From: Pseudonocardia oceani
Lineage (GTDB): Bacteria; Actinomycetota; Actinomycetes; Mycobacteriales; Pseudonocardiaceae
Length of the DNA: 64,000 nucleotides
NCBI RefSeq assembly: GCF_019263585.2
Contig: NZ_JADQDF010000001.1
Location: 6,082,501-6,146,500, forward strand
Direction: 5' to 3'
The position numbers and the translations under genes were made by a program. The notes under the pieces are model-generated. The model was not told the DNA's origin. It did not search any database and saw only the letters and a program-made list of their open reading frames with translations. Positions 34,195 through 41,772 of the stretch are shown here, in pieces; position 1 is the stretch's first letter, and each line of letters opens with the position of its first letter.

Positions 34195-34401
34195 CTAGTC
34201 CTTCTCCAGCGCGCTCGGCCTGTGCACCGCGTCCTTGCCGCTCTTCTCGCTGCGCACGCGGTACTGCGGGTCGTCCTCCGAGGCCCGCACCGTGCGCCCG
34301 GCCGCCTTCGTGTCCTCGGTGATCTCCTCCTCGACGGTCCCCTCGGCCGTTCCGCCGTGGGACTTCCAGGTGACGTGGTCGCCCTTCTCGATCTCGCTCA
34401 T
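34195..34401 (-). CDS. DUF2945 (hypervirulence-associated TUDOR-like) small protein
   Basis: This 68-residue charged protein contains the DUF2945 pattern: KGDHVTWKSHGGTAEGTVEEEITEDT, then RTVRASEDDPQYRVRSEKSGKDAVHRPSAL. The family has a small beta-barrel fold and is common among stress-induced proteins; the name comes from a fungal homologue and the function is unknown. The ATG at 34401 lies 9 bp from a SigF-like promoter. The gene is convergent with the TraR/DksA gene, only 8 bp apart, and divergent from the DJ-1 gene. Confidence 0.82.
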   Translation of the reverse strand: MSEIEKGDHVTWKSHGGTAEGTVEEEITEDTKAAGRTVRASEDDPQYRVRSEKSGKDAVHRPSALEKD

Positions 34402-34410
34402 GGGTCGGGC

Positions 34411-34436
34411 ATACCCCTCCGACGACCCGGGTAGAC
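34411..34436 (-). promoter_or_regulatory. SigF-like promoter of the DUF2945 gene
   Basis: On the minus strand GTCT (34433-34436), 16 bp and GGGTAT (34411-34416) resemble the SigF pattern with one change in the -35 element. The overlapping plus-strand sequence GACCCGGGTAGACCCGGG is a short tandem/palindromic element. Confidence 0.42.
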
Positions 34437-34470
34437 CCGGGAGGACCCCACCGATCGAGGAGGACCACCC

Positions 34471-35013
34471 ATGGCAGGCAGGCTGGACGGCAAGCGCATC
34501 GCGATCCTGGCGACCGACGGCGTCGAGCAGGTGGAGCTGACCACCCCGCGCGACGCGGTCGTCGCGGAGGGCGCGATGGTCCACCTGGTCTCGCTGTCCG
34601 ACGGACGGATCCAGGCGATGAACTCCGACATCGAGCCCGCGGACACGTTCGACGTGGACCGCGTCGTCGGGCAGGCCCCGCCCGAGGAGTACGACGGGCT
34701 CCTGATGCCGGGCGGCACCGTCAACGGCGACAAGCTCCGCGTCGACGAGGACGTCCGCTACTTCGTCAAGGCGTTCGTGGAGTCGGGCAAGCCCGTCGGC
34801 GCGATCTGCCACGCCCCGTGGGCGCTGATCGACGCGGGCGTGGCGCAGGGCCGCACGCTCACCTCGTACCCGAGCGTGTGGACCGACCTGCGCAACGCGG
34901 GCGCCACCGTCGTCGACGAGGAGGTGTCGGTGGACGGCAACCTCATCACCAGCCGCAGCCCCGACGACCTCAAGGCCTTCTCCACCGCCGTCGTGGACGC
35001 GTTCGCGGGCTAG
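34471..35013 (+). CDS. DJ-1/PfpI family protein (type 1 glutamine amidotransferase-like)
   Basis: This 180-residue protein of the DJ-1/PfpI superfamily, YhbO/PH1704 class, has RIAILATDGVEQVELTTPRDAV at the N-terminus (conserved Glu near residue 17), then YDGLLMPGGTVNGD near 71 and the nucleophile elbow GAICHAPWALIDAG near 110 with the reactive Cys. Members act as stress-protective glyoxalases or deglycases, or have protease-like activity. A strong GGAGGA precedes the ATG. It sits within the SigF neighbourhood, consistent with a stress role. Confidence 0.9.
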   Translation: MAGRLDGKRIAILATDGVEQVELTTPRDAVVAEGAMVHLVSLSDGRIQAMNSDIEPADTFDVDRVVGQAPPEEYDGLLMPGGTVNGDKLRVDEDVRYFVKAFVESGKPVGAICHAPWALIDAGVAQGRTLTSYPSVWTDLRNAGATVVDEEVSVDGNLITSRSPDDLKAFSTAVVDAFAG

Positions 35014-35023
35014 CCTTCCCCGC

Positions 35024-35494
35024 GTGACCGCTCCGGACGACGACCGCGGCGAGGGCCCGCTGCGGCGGGCCGACCGCAACATGCTGGAGCTGCTGCAGGA
35101 GCTGCGCGTCGCGCAGACCGGCGTGCAGATCCTGTTCGCGTTCCTGCTGTCGCTGTCGTTCACCGAGCGTTTCGGGCGCATCGACGAGGTGCAGCGCTGG
35201 ACCTACGTCGTCACGCTGCTGCTGTCGGTGCTGACGGCCGGGCTGCTCGTCGGCCCGGCCGCCGCGCACCGCATGACGTTCGCGCGCGGCGTGAAGGCGC
35301 CGACGGTCGCGCTCGGCCAGCGGCTGTTCGTCGCCGGCCTCGCCACCTTGGCGCTCACCCTCACCGGGGCCGTACTGCTGGTCCTCGACGTCGCCGTCGG
35401 GCGCGGGTTCGCCGTGCCTGCGGCCGCGGCCGTCGGCGTGGTCCTGATGGGGCTGTGGTTCGTGCTGCCCCGACGCCTGTTGGACGGGCTCTGA
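35024..35494 (+). CDS. DUF6328 family membrane protein
   Basis: This 156-residue protein has four hydrophobic helices (near residues 38-50, 65-85, 105-125 and 130-150) after a short charged N-terminus. The motif NMLELLQELRVAQTGVQILFAFLLSLSF is typical of the DUF6328 family, which is widespread in actinobacteria and without known function. It starts 10 bp after the DJ-1 gene and is probably cotranscribed with it. The sequence gives no transport or enzymatic motif. Confidence 0.8.
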   Translation: MTAPDDDRGEGPLRRADRNMLELLQELRVAQTGVQILFAFLLSLSFTERFGRIDEVQRWTYVVTLLLSVLTAGLLVGPAAAHRMTFARGVKAPTVALGQRLFVAGLATLALTLTGAVLLVLDVAVGRGFAVPAAAAVGVVLMGLWFVLPRRLLDGL

Positions 35495-35503
35495 GCCTCC
35501 GGA

Positions 35504-36280
35504 CTACTCGGCGGCGTTGAGCTTCTCCCGCAGCTGGCGCAGGGTCTGGGCCAGCAGCCGCGACACGTGCATCTGCGACACCCCGACGCGGTCGGCGATC
35601 TGGGTCTGCGTCATGTTCCCGAAGAACCGCAGCACCAGGATCGTGCGCTCGCGCGGGGGCAGCTCGTCGAGCAGCGGCTGCAGCGTCTCGCGGTACTCCA
35701 CCTTGTCCAGCTCGACGTCGGCGGTGCCGAGGGTGTCGGTCAACGGCGTCTCCCCGCCGGCGACGAGCTCGTCGAGTGAGGTGTTGCGGTAGGCCTGCTG
35801 GGCGTCGAGGCCCTCGAGCACCTCGTCGACCGGCATGTCCAGGCGTGCCGCGATCTCGGTGGGCCGCGGCGCGCGGCCCAGCTCCTGCGAGAGCGGCCCG
35901 ACCGCTCCCGCGATCGTCGCCTGCAGGTCCTTGAGCCGGCGCGGCACGCGCATCGCCCAGGTCCGGTCGCGGAAGTGGCGGCGGATCTCGCCGGTGATGG
36001 TGGGGACGGCGTAGGACAGGAAGTCGCTGCCGTGCGAGGGGTCGAAGCGGTCGACAGCGCCGAGCAGGCCGATGGTGCCGGCCTGCTCCAGGTCGTCGGC
36101 GGGCTCGCCACGGCCGGAGAACCGGCGGGCGATGTGGCGGACGACCGGCAGGTGGCCGGTGACGAGGCGGGCGCGGAGCTCCGCGCGGTCGGGGTGGTCG
36201 GGGGGCAGTGCCGCGAACTGGTCGAAGAGAGGCGCGAGGTGCGCGTACTCGGAGTCGCGGGACGGCTCGGAGCTGGGCAC
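35504..36280 (-). CDS. sigF: SigB/SigF/SigG-family RNA polymerase sigma factor
   Basis: This 258-residue group-3 sigma factor carries region 2 (HLPVVRHIARRFSGRGEPADDLEQAGTIGLLGAVDRFDP near residue 46, with the -10-reading GEIRRHFRDRTWAMRVPRR), region 3, and region 4 with the HTH TQTQIADRVGVSQMHVSRLLAQ near 225. It directs general-stress or sporulation-type transcription, usually under an anti-sigma factor; none is adjacent. The GTG at 36280 lies right behind a GTTT-N17-GGGTA element, so autoregulation and a leaderless message are likely. Confidence 0.9.
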   Translation of the reverse strand: MPSSEPSRDSEYAHLAPLFDQFAALPPDHPDRAELRARLVTGHLPVVRHIARRFSGRGEPADDLEQAGTIGLLGAVDRFDPSHGSDFLSYAVPTITGEIRRHFRDRTWAMRVPRRLKDLQATIAGAVGPLSQELGRAPRPTEIAARLDMPVDEVLEGLDAQQAYRNTSLDELVAGGETPLTDTLGTADVELDKVEYRETLQPLLDELPPRERTILVLRFFGNMTQTQIADRVGVSQMHVSRLLAQTLRQLREKLNAAE

Positions 36281-36289
36281 AGAGAGACC

Positions 36290-36315
36290 TACCCGGTGCC
36301 GGGGGAGCAGTAAAC
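36290..36315 (-). promoter_or_regulatory. SigF-type autoregulatory promoter
   Basis: On the minus strand GTTT (36312-36315), 17 bp and GGGTA (36290-36294) fit the consensus read by this sigma class. The expected start of transcription falls within a few bases of the GTG at 36280, leaving little or no 5' leader. Confidence 0.55.
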
Positions 36316-36404
36316 GCCCGGCGCGAGCGCCTGCGAACGGCACCCCCGCAGCGCTGGTAACTTGGACAGTCGCCGTTTCCCGAGCCCGTGAAGGTGAACA
36401 ACCG

Positions 36405-38807
36405 GTGTCGAACAGCACGTCCCCCGGGCTCGCCGGAGGCGAGGGTCCTGCCGCGGCACCCGCCGACGACGACGGTCTCGCCCACGAGCAGCGCTACGTC
36501 GGCATGCTCTACGGCCGCCTCGACGCCCGCCGCGCCGAGACCGCGCAGCGCCTGCACGACGCCCTGCACGACGAGACCGTCGGCACGCCGCAGGCGCTCA
36601 CCGAGCGCGACGCCGCCGCCGCGATGTACACCGACCGCCTCGCCGCGCTGCGCGCCGCCGAGCACGGCCTGGCCTTCGGCCGCCTCGACGTGCTGCCCGA
36701 GCACGAGGGCGGGCCGGGGGAGCGCCGCTACATCGGCCGCCTGGGGCTGCTCGACGAGGACAACGACTACGAGCCGCTGCTCATGGACTGGCGCGCGCCC
36801 GCCGCGCGGCCGTTCTACACCGCCACCGCGGCCTCGCCCGACGGCATCCGGCGCCGCCGCCACCTGCGCACCCGGCGCCGCGAGGTCCTGGCCGTCGACG
36901 ACGAGGTGCTCGACCTCGACGCCGTCGACGCGGGCGGGCGCTCCTCGGGCCTGACCAGCGAGGCCGCGCTGCTCGCCGCCGTCGGCGCCCGGCGCACCGG
37001 CCGGATGGGCGACATCGTCGCCACCATCCAGTCCGAGCAGGACGCGATCATCCGCTCCAAGCCCTCGGGCGTCCTCGTCGTGCAGGGCGGGCCGGGCACC
37101 GGCAAGACCGCCGTCGCGCTGCACCGCGCCGCCTACCTGCTCTACACCCACCGCGACCGCCTGGCCCGGCGCGGCGTGCTCGTCGTCGGGCCCAACCCGA
37201 CGTTCCTGCGCTACATCGGGCAGGTGCTGCCGTCGCTGGGCGAGACCAGCGTCGTGCTGGGCACGGTGGGGCAGCTGTTCCCGAACCTCGACGCGCGGCG
37301 CCCCGAGCCCGCGGAGACCGCCGAGGTCAAGGGCCGCGCCGACATGGCGTCGGTCATCGCGGCCGCGGTGCGCGACCGCCAGCAGGTGCCGCGCCGCCCC
37401 GTCGAGCTCGACGTCGAGGGGCAGCGGATCCGGCTCGACCGCGACGTCGCCAACTCCGCCCGCACCCGCGCCCGGCGCTCCCGCAAGCCGCACAACGAGG
37501 CCAAGCGGATCTTCCACAAGGAGGCCGTGCGGCTGCTGGCCGAGCAGGCCGCCCGCGGGCTGGGCGGGGCAGGGCTCAACTCCTCGCGCTTCCTCGACGC
37601 CGGCGACCTCGCCGACATCCGCGACGAGCTCACCGAGAGCCGCGAGCTGCAGCGCGCTCTCGACGACCTGTGGCCGACGCTGTCGGCCGAGCAGCTGCTC
37701 ACCGACCTGTTCGCCGACGCGCGGCGGCTGAACTCGGTGGCGCGCCGGCTCCCGGCCGCCGACCGGGCGCGCCTGGAGCGCCCCGCGCCGGCCGAGGACG
37801 TGCCGCCGGGCCTGCGCTGGACCCCGGCCGACGTGCCGCTGCTCGACGAGGCCGCGGAGCTGCTCGGCGACGACGGCGCCGAGGCCGCGGCCCGCGAGGC
37901 GGCGGCGCTGCGGGAGGAGGTCCTCTACGCGCAGGGCGTGCTCGACGTCCTCGACCTGGAGGAGGACCTCGACGACGAGCTGCTGCGCGCGGGCGACATC
38001 GTCGACGCCGAGCGCCTCGCCGAGCGGCAGGCGGTGCGCCGCTACGACTCCACCGCCGAGCGCGCAGCCGCCGACCGCGAGTGGACCTACGGCCACGTGA
38101 TCGTCGACGAGGCGCAGGAGCTGTCGGCGATGGCGTGGCGGCTGGTGATGCGGCGCTGCCCGAGCCGGTCGATGACCCTTGTCGGCGACATCGCGCAGAC
38201 CGGTGACCTGGCCGGGGCGTCGTCGTGGGGGCAGGTGCTCTCGCCGTACGTGGCGAACCGGTGGCGCCTGGAGCAGCTCACGGTCAACTACCGGACGCCA
38301 TCCGAGATCGCCGACGTCGCCGACGACGTGCTCGCCGTGATCGAGCCGGGGCTGGCCGCGCCGCGCTCGGTCCGCAGCACCGGCGTGCCGCCGCGCGCGG
38401 TGCCCGTGGGCGGCGACCGGCTCGACGACGTCGTCGCGAAGGTGCTGGCCGAGGAGGCCGGTGCCGTGCCCGACGGGCGCACGGTCGTGCTCGCCCCGGC
38501 GGCGCGGGTGCGCGGGCTGCGGGAGCGCCTGCTCGGCGCGGCCGAGCCCGTCGCCGGTCCGGACACCCCCGACGGCCCGGCCGACCCGACCGTCGACCTC
38601 GAGTCGCCGGTCGTGGTGCTGCCGATCGGCTCGGCCAAGGGCCTGGAGTTCGACGCGGTGGTGCTGGTGGAGCCGGCGGAGGTCCTCGAGGAGTCACCGC
38701 GCGGGGCCAACGACCTCTACGTCGCGCTCACCCGCGCCACCCAGCGGCTCGCCGTGGTGCACGCGCGGGAGCTGCCGGCGATGCTGCACCGGCTCGACGG
38801 GGGCTGA
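36405..38807 (+). CDS. HelD/HelR-like RNA polymerase-associated superfamily-1 helicase
   Basis: This 800-residue UvrD-type ATPase has an N-terminal helical region containing a long charged coiled-coil stretch (about 20-100), then Walker A GGPGTGKTA near residue 228, HVIVDEAQELSAMAWR near 563 (motif II), LVGDIAQTGD near 590, TVNYRTPSEIADVAD near 628, and the C-terminal motifs SAKGLEFDAVVLVEP and NDLYVALTRATQRL. This layout matches actinobacterial HelD/HelR, which pries RNA polymerase off DNA and, in HelR, displaces rifamycin. No 19-bp rifamycin-associated element is visible upstream, so drug induction is not supported. The start is a GTG at 36405. Confidence 0.85.
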   Translation: MSNSTSPGLAGGEGPAAAPADDDGLAHEQRYVGMLYGRLDARRAETAQRLHDALHDETVGTPQALTERDAAAAMYTDRLAALRAAEHGLAFGRLDVLPEHEGGPGERRYIGRLGLLDEDNDYEPLLMDWRAPAARPFYTATAASPDGIRRRRHLRTRRREVLAVDDEVLDLDAVDAGGRSSGLTSEAALLAAVGARRTGRMGDIVATIQSEQDAIIRSKPSGVLVVQGGPGTGKTAVALHRAAYLLYTHRDRLARRGVLVVGPNPTFLRYIGQVLPSLGETSVVLGTVGQLFPNLDARRPEPAETAEVKGRADMASVIAAAVRDRQQVPRRPVELDVEGQRIRLDRDVANSARTRARRSRKPHNEAKRIFHKEAVRLLAEQAARGLGGAGLNSSRFLDAGDLADIRDELTESRELQRALDDLWPTLSAEQLLTDLFADARRLNSVARRLPAADRARLERPAPAEDVPPGLRWTPADVPLLDEAAELLGDDGAEAAAREAAALREEVLYAQGVLDVLDLEEDLDDELLRAGDIVDAERLAERQAVRRYDSTAERAAADREWTYGHVIVDEAQELSAMAWRLVMRRCPSRSMTLVGDIAQTGDLAGASSWGQVLSPYVANRWRLEQLTVNYRTPSEIADVADDVLAVIEPGLAAPRSVRSTGVPPRAVPVGGDRLDDVVAKVLAEEAGAVPDGRTVVLAPAARVRGLRERLLGAAEPVAGPDTPDGPADPTVDLESPVVVLPIGSAKGLEFDAVVLVEPAEVLEESPRGANDLYVALTRATQRLAVVHARELPAMLHRLDGG

Positions 38808-38822
38808 GCGGCTGAGCACCGG

Positions 38823-38877
38823 CTGAGCGAACGGCACTCTCGCTCGACCCCGTTGGACGAGGGTGCCGTTCGCTCAG
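38823..38877 (+). terminator. Long hairpin after the HelD-like gene
   Basis: Arms of 20 bp (38823-38842 and 38858-38877) pair with a single G-T wobble around a 15-base loop; the left arm begins CTGAGCGAACGG. It starts 15 bp after the helicase stop and cuts into the 3' end of the amidase fragment on the other strand. There is no T tract. Confidence 0.65.
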
Positions 38878-39201
38878 CCGGCCGGCCACCCCGTCGGCCT
38901 CCAGCGCGCGCCGCACCCGCTGTGCGACGGCGCAAATGAAGGCGTGCTCGGGGCAGCCGGCGTCGGTCGCGGTGCCGGTGGTGTTGCAGGCCTTGGTGCC
39001 GCGGCGGCCGTCGGGCACCGGACGCCCGATCTCCGCGGTGTGCGTGCCGTTGCCGCCGTTGTGGCCGGGGTCGAGGACGACGACCCGCTGCGGGGGTGCG
39101 GGCGTGGTGGCCGTCGCCCGGACCGCGGTGGTGGTGGCTGCGGTGGGGACGGACGGAGGCGGGCTGCCGCACCCGACGAGCACGACCGCCGCGAGCCCCA
39201 C
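38878..39201 (-). pseudogene. Truncated N-acetylmuramoyl-L-alanine amidase lipoprotein fragment
   Basis: The minus-strand frame reads VGLAAVVLVGCGS (lipobox-like), a Thr/Ala/Pro linker, then the start of an Amidase_3 domain: VVVLDPGHNGGNG (the zinc-binding His follows the usual DPGHG-type pattern), AEIGRPVPDGRRGTKACNT and AVAQRVRRALEADGVAG. There it runs into the hairpin at 38823-38877 and loses all similarity; the catalytic C-terminal half (second His, Glu) is missing. The only in-frame start (GTG 39201) gives a very short signal peptide, so the N-terminus is probably also damaged. Hairpins bound it on both sides. It is best read as a decayed cell-wall hydrolase gene. Confidence 0.6.
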
Positions 39202-39253
39202 CGCGACCCGCCCGAGGACCTGCGCCGGCCGAGCATGGCATGTGTCGCCAGCG

Positions 39254-39301
39254 ACCCGTGAGTGGCAAACAGGGCCAGAGCCCTGTTTGCCACTCACGGG
39301 T
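39254..39301. terminator. Perfect 22-bp hairpin overlapping the GNAT stop codon
   Basis: Positions 39254-39275 and 39280-39301 are exact reverse complements with a 4-base loop; the left arm starts ACCCGTGAGTGGC. The right arm includes the TGA of the GNAT gene (39294-39296). It is the most stable structure in the window. It could terminate the minus-strand GNAT/RecQ transcript or be a mobile palindrome. Confidence 0.65.
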
Positions 39302-39833
39302 GGCGGTACTCCACGTCGCCCTGCTCCGCGCCGGGGAGGGGGTCGTCGTGGTGCTCGTGCCAGCTCCGGACGTGCCGCATCCCGATCTTCTCCATCACCC
39401 GCCGCGACGCCGTGTTCGCGGCCATCGTCGTCGCGAACACCGACCGGGCGCCGAGCGCGGTGACGGCGTGGTGCAGCACGGCCCGCGCGGCCTCGGTGGC
39501 GTACCCGCGGCCCCACGCCGCCCGGGCGAACCGCCAGCCGATCTCCAGCTCCCCGGGCTCGGGCTCCCGGTCCACGGCCGGGCGCAGCAGCAGCCAGCCC
39601 AGGAACGCACCCGTGGCCGGCTCGACGGCCGCCGAGTAGCCCCAGGCCGGGTCGCGCCGCTCCCAGGCGAGCATGCGGGGGAGCACCTCGTCGCGGACGT
39701 CCTCTCGCCGGGCCCGCTCGCGCGACAGGTACCGCATCACCTCGTCGTCGGTGTGCAGGGCGTGCAGCGCGTCGACGTCACCGGCGTCGACCGGACGCAG
39801 GACCAGCCGCTCGGTCCGCAGGTGCAGCGCCAC
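39294..39833 (-). CDS. GNAT family N-acetyltransferase (RimJ/RimL type)
   Basis: This 179-residue acetyltransferase_3 protein has LRTERLVLRPVDAGDVDAL at the N-terminus, GWLLLRP near 82, EIGWRFARAAWGRGYATEAARAVLHHA near 100 with the acetyl-CoA pyrophosphate loop (RGYATEA), and NTASRRVMEKIGMRHV near 145. Such proteins acetylate ribosomal protein N-termini or small molecules; the substrate is unknown. The GTG at 39833 lies 2 bp after the recQ stop, so it follows recQ in one transcript. Its last codons and stop lie within the 22-bp hairpin. Confidence 0.9.
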   Translation of the reverse strand: MALHLRTERLVLRPVDAGDVDALHALHTDDEVMRYLSRERARREDVRDEVLPRMLAWERRDPAWGYSAAVEPATGAFLGWLLLRPAVDREPEPGELEIGWRFARAAWGRGYATEAARAVLHHAVTALGARSVFATTMAANTASRRVMEKIGMRHVRSWHEHHDDPLPGAEQGDVEYRHP

Positions 39834-39835
39834 GG

Positions 39836-41686
39836 CTACTCCGCGGTGAGGGTGTCGAGCACGCCCTGCCCGTACTTCGCGAGCTTGTTCTCCCCGATCC
39901 CGCTGATCGTGCCCAGCTCGCCCAGCGTCGACGGGGCGCGCGTGGCGATCTCCCGCAGCACGGCGTCGTGGAAGATCACGTAGGCGGGCACGCCCTGCTC
40001 CTTGGCCGTGGCCCCGCGCCAGGCGCGCAGGCGCTCGAACACCGGGGCGGCACCGGCGGGCAGGGCGGGGGCGTCGGCGCGGGCCGACCGCGACCGCGAG
40101 CGCGTGGCCTTGACCGGGTCGCGACGCATCCGCACCTCGCGGTCGCCGCGCAGCACCTCGCCGCTGGCCTCGGTGAGCGCGAACGTCTGGTACGCGCCCT
40201 GCACGGCGAGCAGCCCCTGCGCCAGCAGCTGGCGCACGACCGCGCGCCACTCGGGCTCGGACAGGTCGGTGCCGACCCCGAACACGGTGAGCTCGTCGTG
40301 GGCGAACTGCTCGATCTTGGCGGTGCGCTTGCCGGTGACGATGTCGATGAGGTGCCCGGCGCCGAAGGACTGGTTGCGCTCGTTCTTCAGCCGCCACACC
40401 GTCGAGAGGATCTTCTGGGCGGGCACGGTGCCGTCCCACGACTCGGGCGGGGTGAGGCAGGTGTCGCAGTTGCCGCACGCCTCGCTGCGCTGCCCGAAGT
40501 AGTCGAGCAGCCGCACCCGGCGGCACTCCACGGTCTCGCAGAGCGCGAGCATCGCGTCGAGGTGCTGGCCCAGGCGCTGCTTGTGCGCGCGGTCGCCCTC
40601 GGACTCGTCGATCATCTTGCGCTGCTGCACGACGTCGGCCAGGCCGTAGGCCAGCCACGCCGTGGACGGGAGCCCGTCGCGGCCCGCGCGGCCGGTCTCC
40701 TGGTAGTAACCCTCGACGGACTTGGGCAGGTCGAGGTGGGCGACGAACCGGACGTCGGGCTTGTCGATGCCCATGCCGAACGCGATCGTCGCCACCATGA
40801 CGACGCCCTCCTCGCGCAGGAACCGCGACTGGTTCTGCGCGCGGACCGCCGCGTCGAGCCCCGCGTGGTAGGGCAGCGCCGGGATCCCCTGCGCCACCAG
40901 GAACTCCGCGGTCTGCTCCACCGACTTGCGCGAGAGGCAGTAGACGATGCCCGCATCGCCGGGGTGCTCGGTGCGCAGCAGGTCGAGCAGCTGCTTGCGG
41001 GGCTCGTTCTTCGGCGCGATCCGGTACTGGATGTTGGGCCGGTCGAAGCTCGCGACGACGTGCTTGGCGTCGACCAGGTTGAGCCGCTGCGCGATCTCGG
41101 TGTGCGTGTGCTCGGTGGCCGTGGCCGTGAGCGCGATGCGGGGGACGTCGGGCCAGCGCTCGTGCAGGTCGGACAGCGCCAGGTAGTCGGGGCGGAAGTC
41201 GTGCCCCCACTGCGCGACGCAGTGCGCCTCGTCGATGGCGAACAGCGCGATCGTGCCACGGCCCAGCAGCGACAGGGTGGAGGGGACGCGCAGCCGCTCC
41301 GGGGCGAGGTAGAGCAGGTCGAGCTCGCCGTCGAGGTAGGCGCGCTCGGTGTCGCGGCGCTCGTCGGGGTTCTGCGTGGAGTTGAGGAACCCGGCGCGGA
41401 CGCCGAGGTTGCGCAGGGCGTCGACCTGGTCCTGCATCAGCGCGATGAGCGGGGAGACCACCACGCCCGTGCCCGGCCGGACGATGGAGGGCACCTGGTA
41501 GCACAGCGACTTGCCGCCGCCGGTGGGCATGAGCACCAGCGCGTCGCCGCCCGCGCAGACGTGCTCGACGACCTCCTGCTGCGGGCCGCGGAACGCCTCG
41601 TAGCCGAAGACCCGGCGCAGGACGTCGAGCGGGGCGGGCGCGGTGTCGGAGAGCACGGACCCGATCGTAGGCGCCGGGTCCGTCAC
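39836..41686 (-). CDS. recQ: ATP-dependent DNA helicase RecQ
   Basis: This 616-residue 3'-5' helicase acts in recombination and replication-fork repair. Motif I MPTGGGKSLCYQ is near residue 53, the DEAH box IDEAHCVAQWGHDFRPDY near 151, and the second RecA domain has AFGMGIDKPDVRFVAH and YYQETGRAGRDG near 320. The zinc module uses the Cys of CETVECRRVRLLDYFG and CGNCDTC near 395-410. It ends with a winged-helix RQC domain and an HRDC domain (VFERLRAWRGATAKEQGVPAYVIFHD). The GTG at 41686 or a later GTG (VLSDTAPA) could be the start. Confidence 0.95.
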   Translation of the reverse strand: MTDPAPTIGSVLSDTAPAPLDVLRRVFGYEAFRGPQQEVVEHVCAGGDALVLMPTGGGKSLCYQVPSIVRPGTGVVVSPLIALMQDQVDALRNLGVRAGFLNSTQNPDERRDTERAYLDGELDLLYLAPERLRVPSTLSLLGRGTIALFAIDEAHCVAQWGHDFRPDYLALSDLHERWPDVPRIALTATATEHTHTEIAQRLNLVDAKHVVASFDRPNIQYRIAPKNEPRKQLLDLLRTEHPGDAGIVYCLSRKSVEQTAEFLVAQGIPALPYHAGLDAAVRAQNQSRFLREEGVVMVATIAFGMGIDKPDVRFVAHLDLPKSVEGYYQETGRAGRDGLPSTAWLAYGLADVVQQRKMIDESEGDRAHKQRLGQHLDAMLALCETVECRRVRLLDYFGQRSEACGNCDTCLTPPESWDGTVPAQKILSTVWRLKNERNQSFGAGHLIDIVTGKRTAKIEQFAHDELTVFGVGTDLSEPEWRAVVRQLLAQGLLAVQGAYQTFALTEASGEVLRGDREVRMRRDPVKATRSRSRSARADAPALPAGAAPVFERLRAWRGATAKEQGVPAYVIFHDAVLREIATRAPSTLGELGTISGIGENKLAKYGQGVLDTLTAE

Positions 41687-41772
41687 CCCACGACCACCTC
41701 GGGCGCCTTCGGCGGTGACGGCGTCGCCCTTCTCGCCGTGCCGGGTTCCGCGGCCGGTGCCACCCTGGAGCG

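Noticed and set aside
34417..34470. GGGTAG as a SigF -10 for the DJ-1 gene
   Set aside because: No GTTT-like element lies 15-17 bp upstream; the sequence is part of a CCCGGG-rich palindrome.
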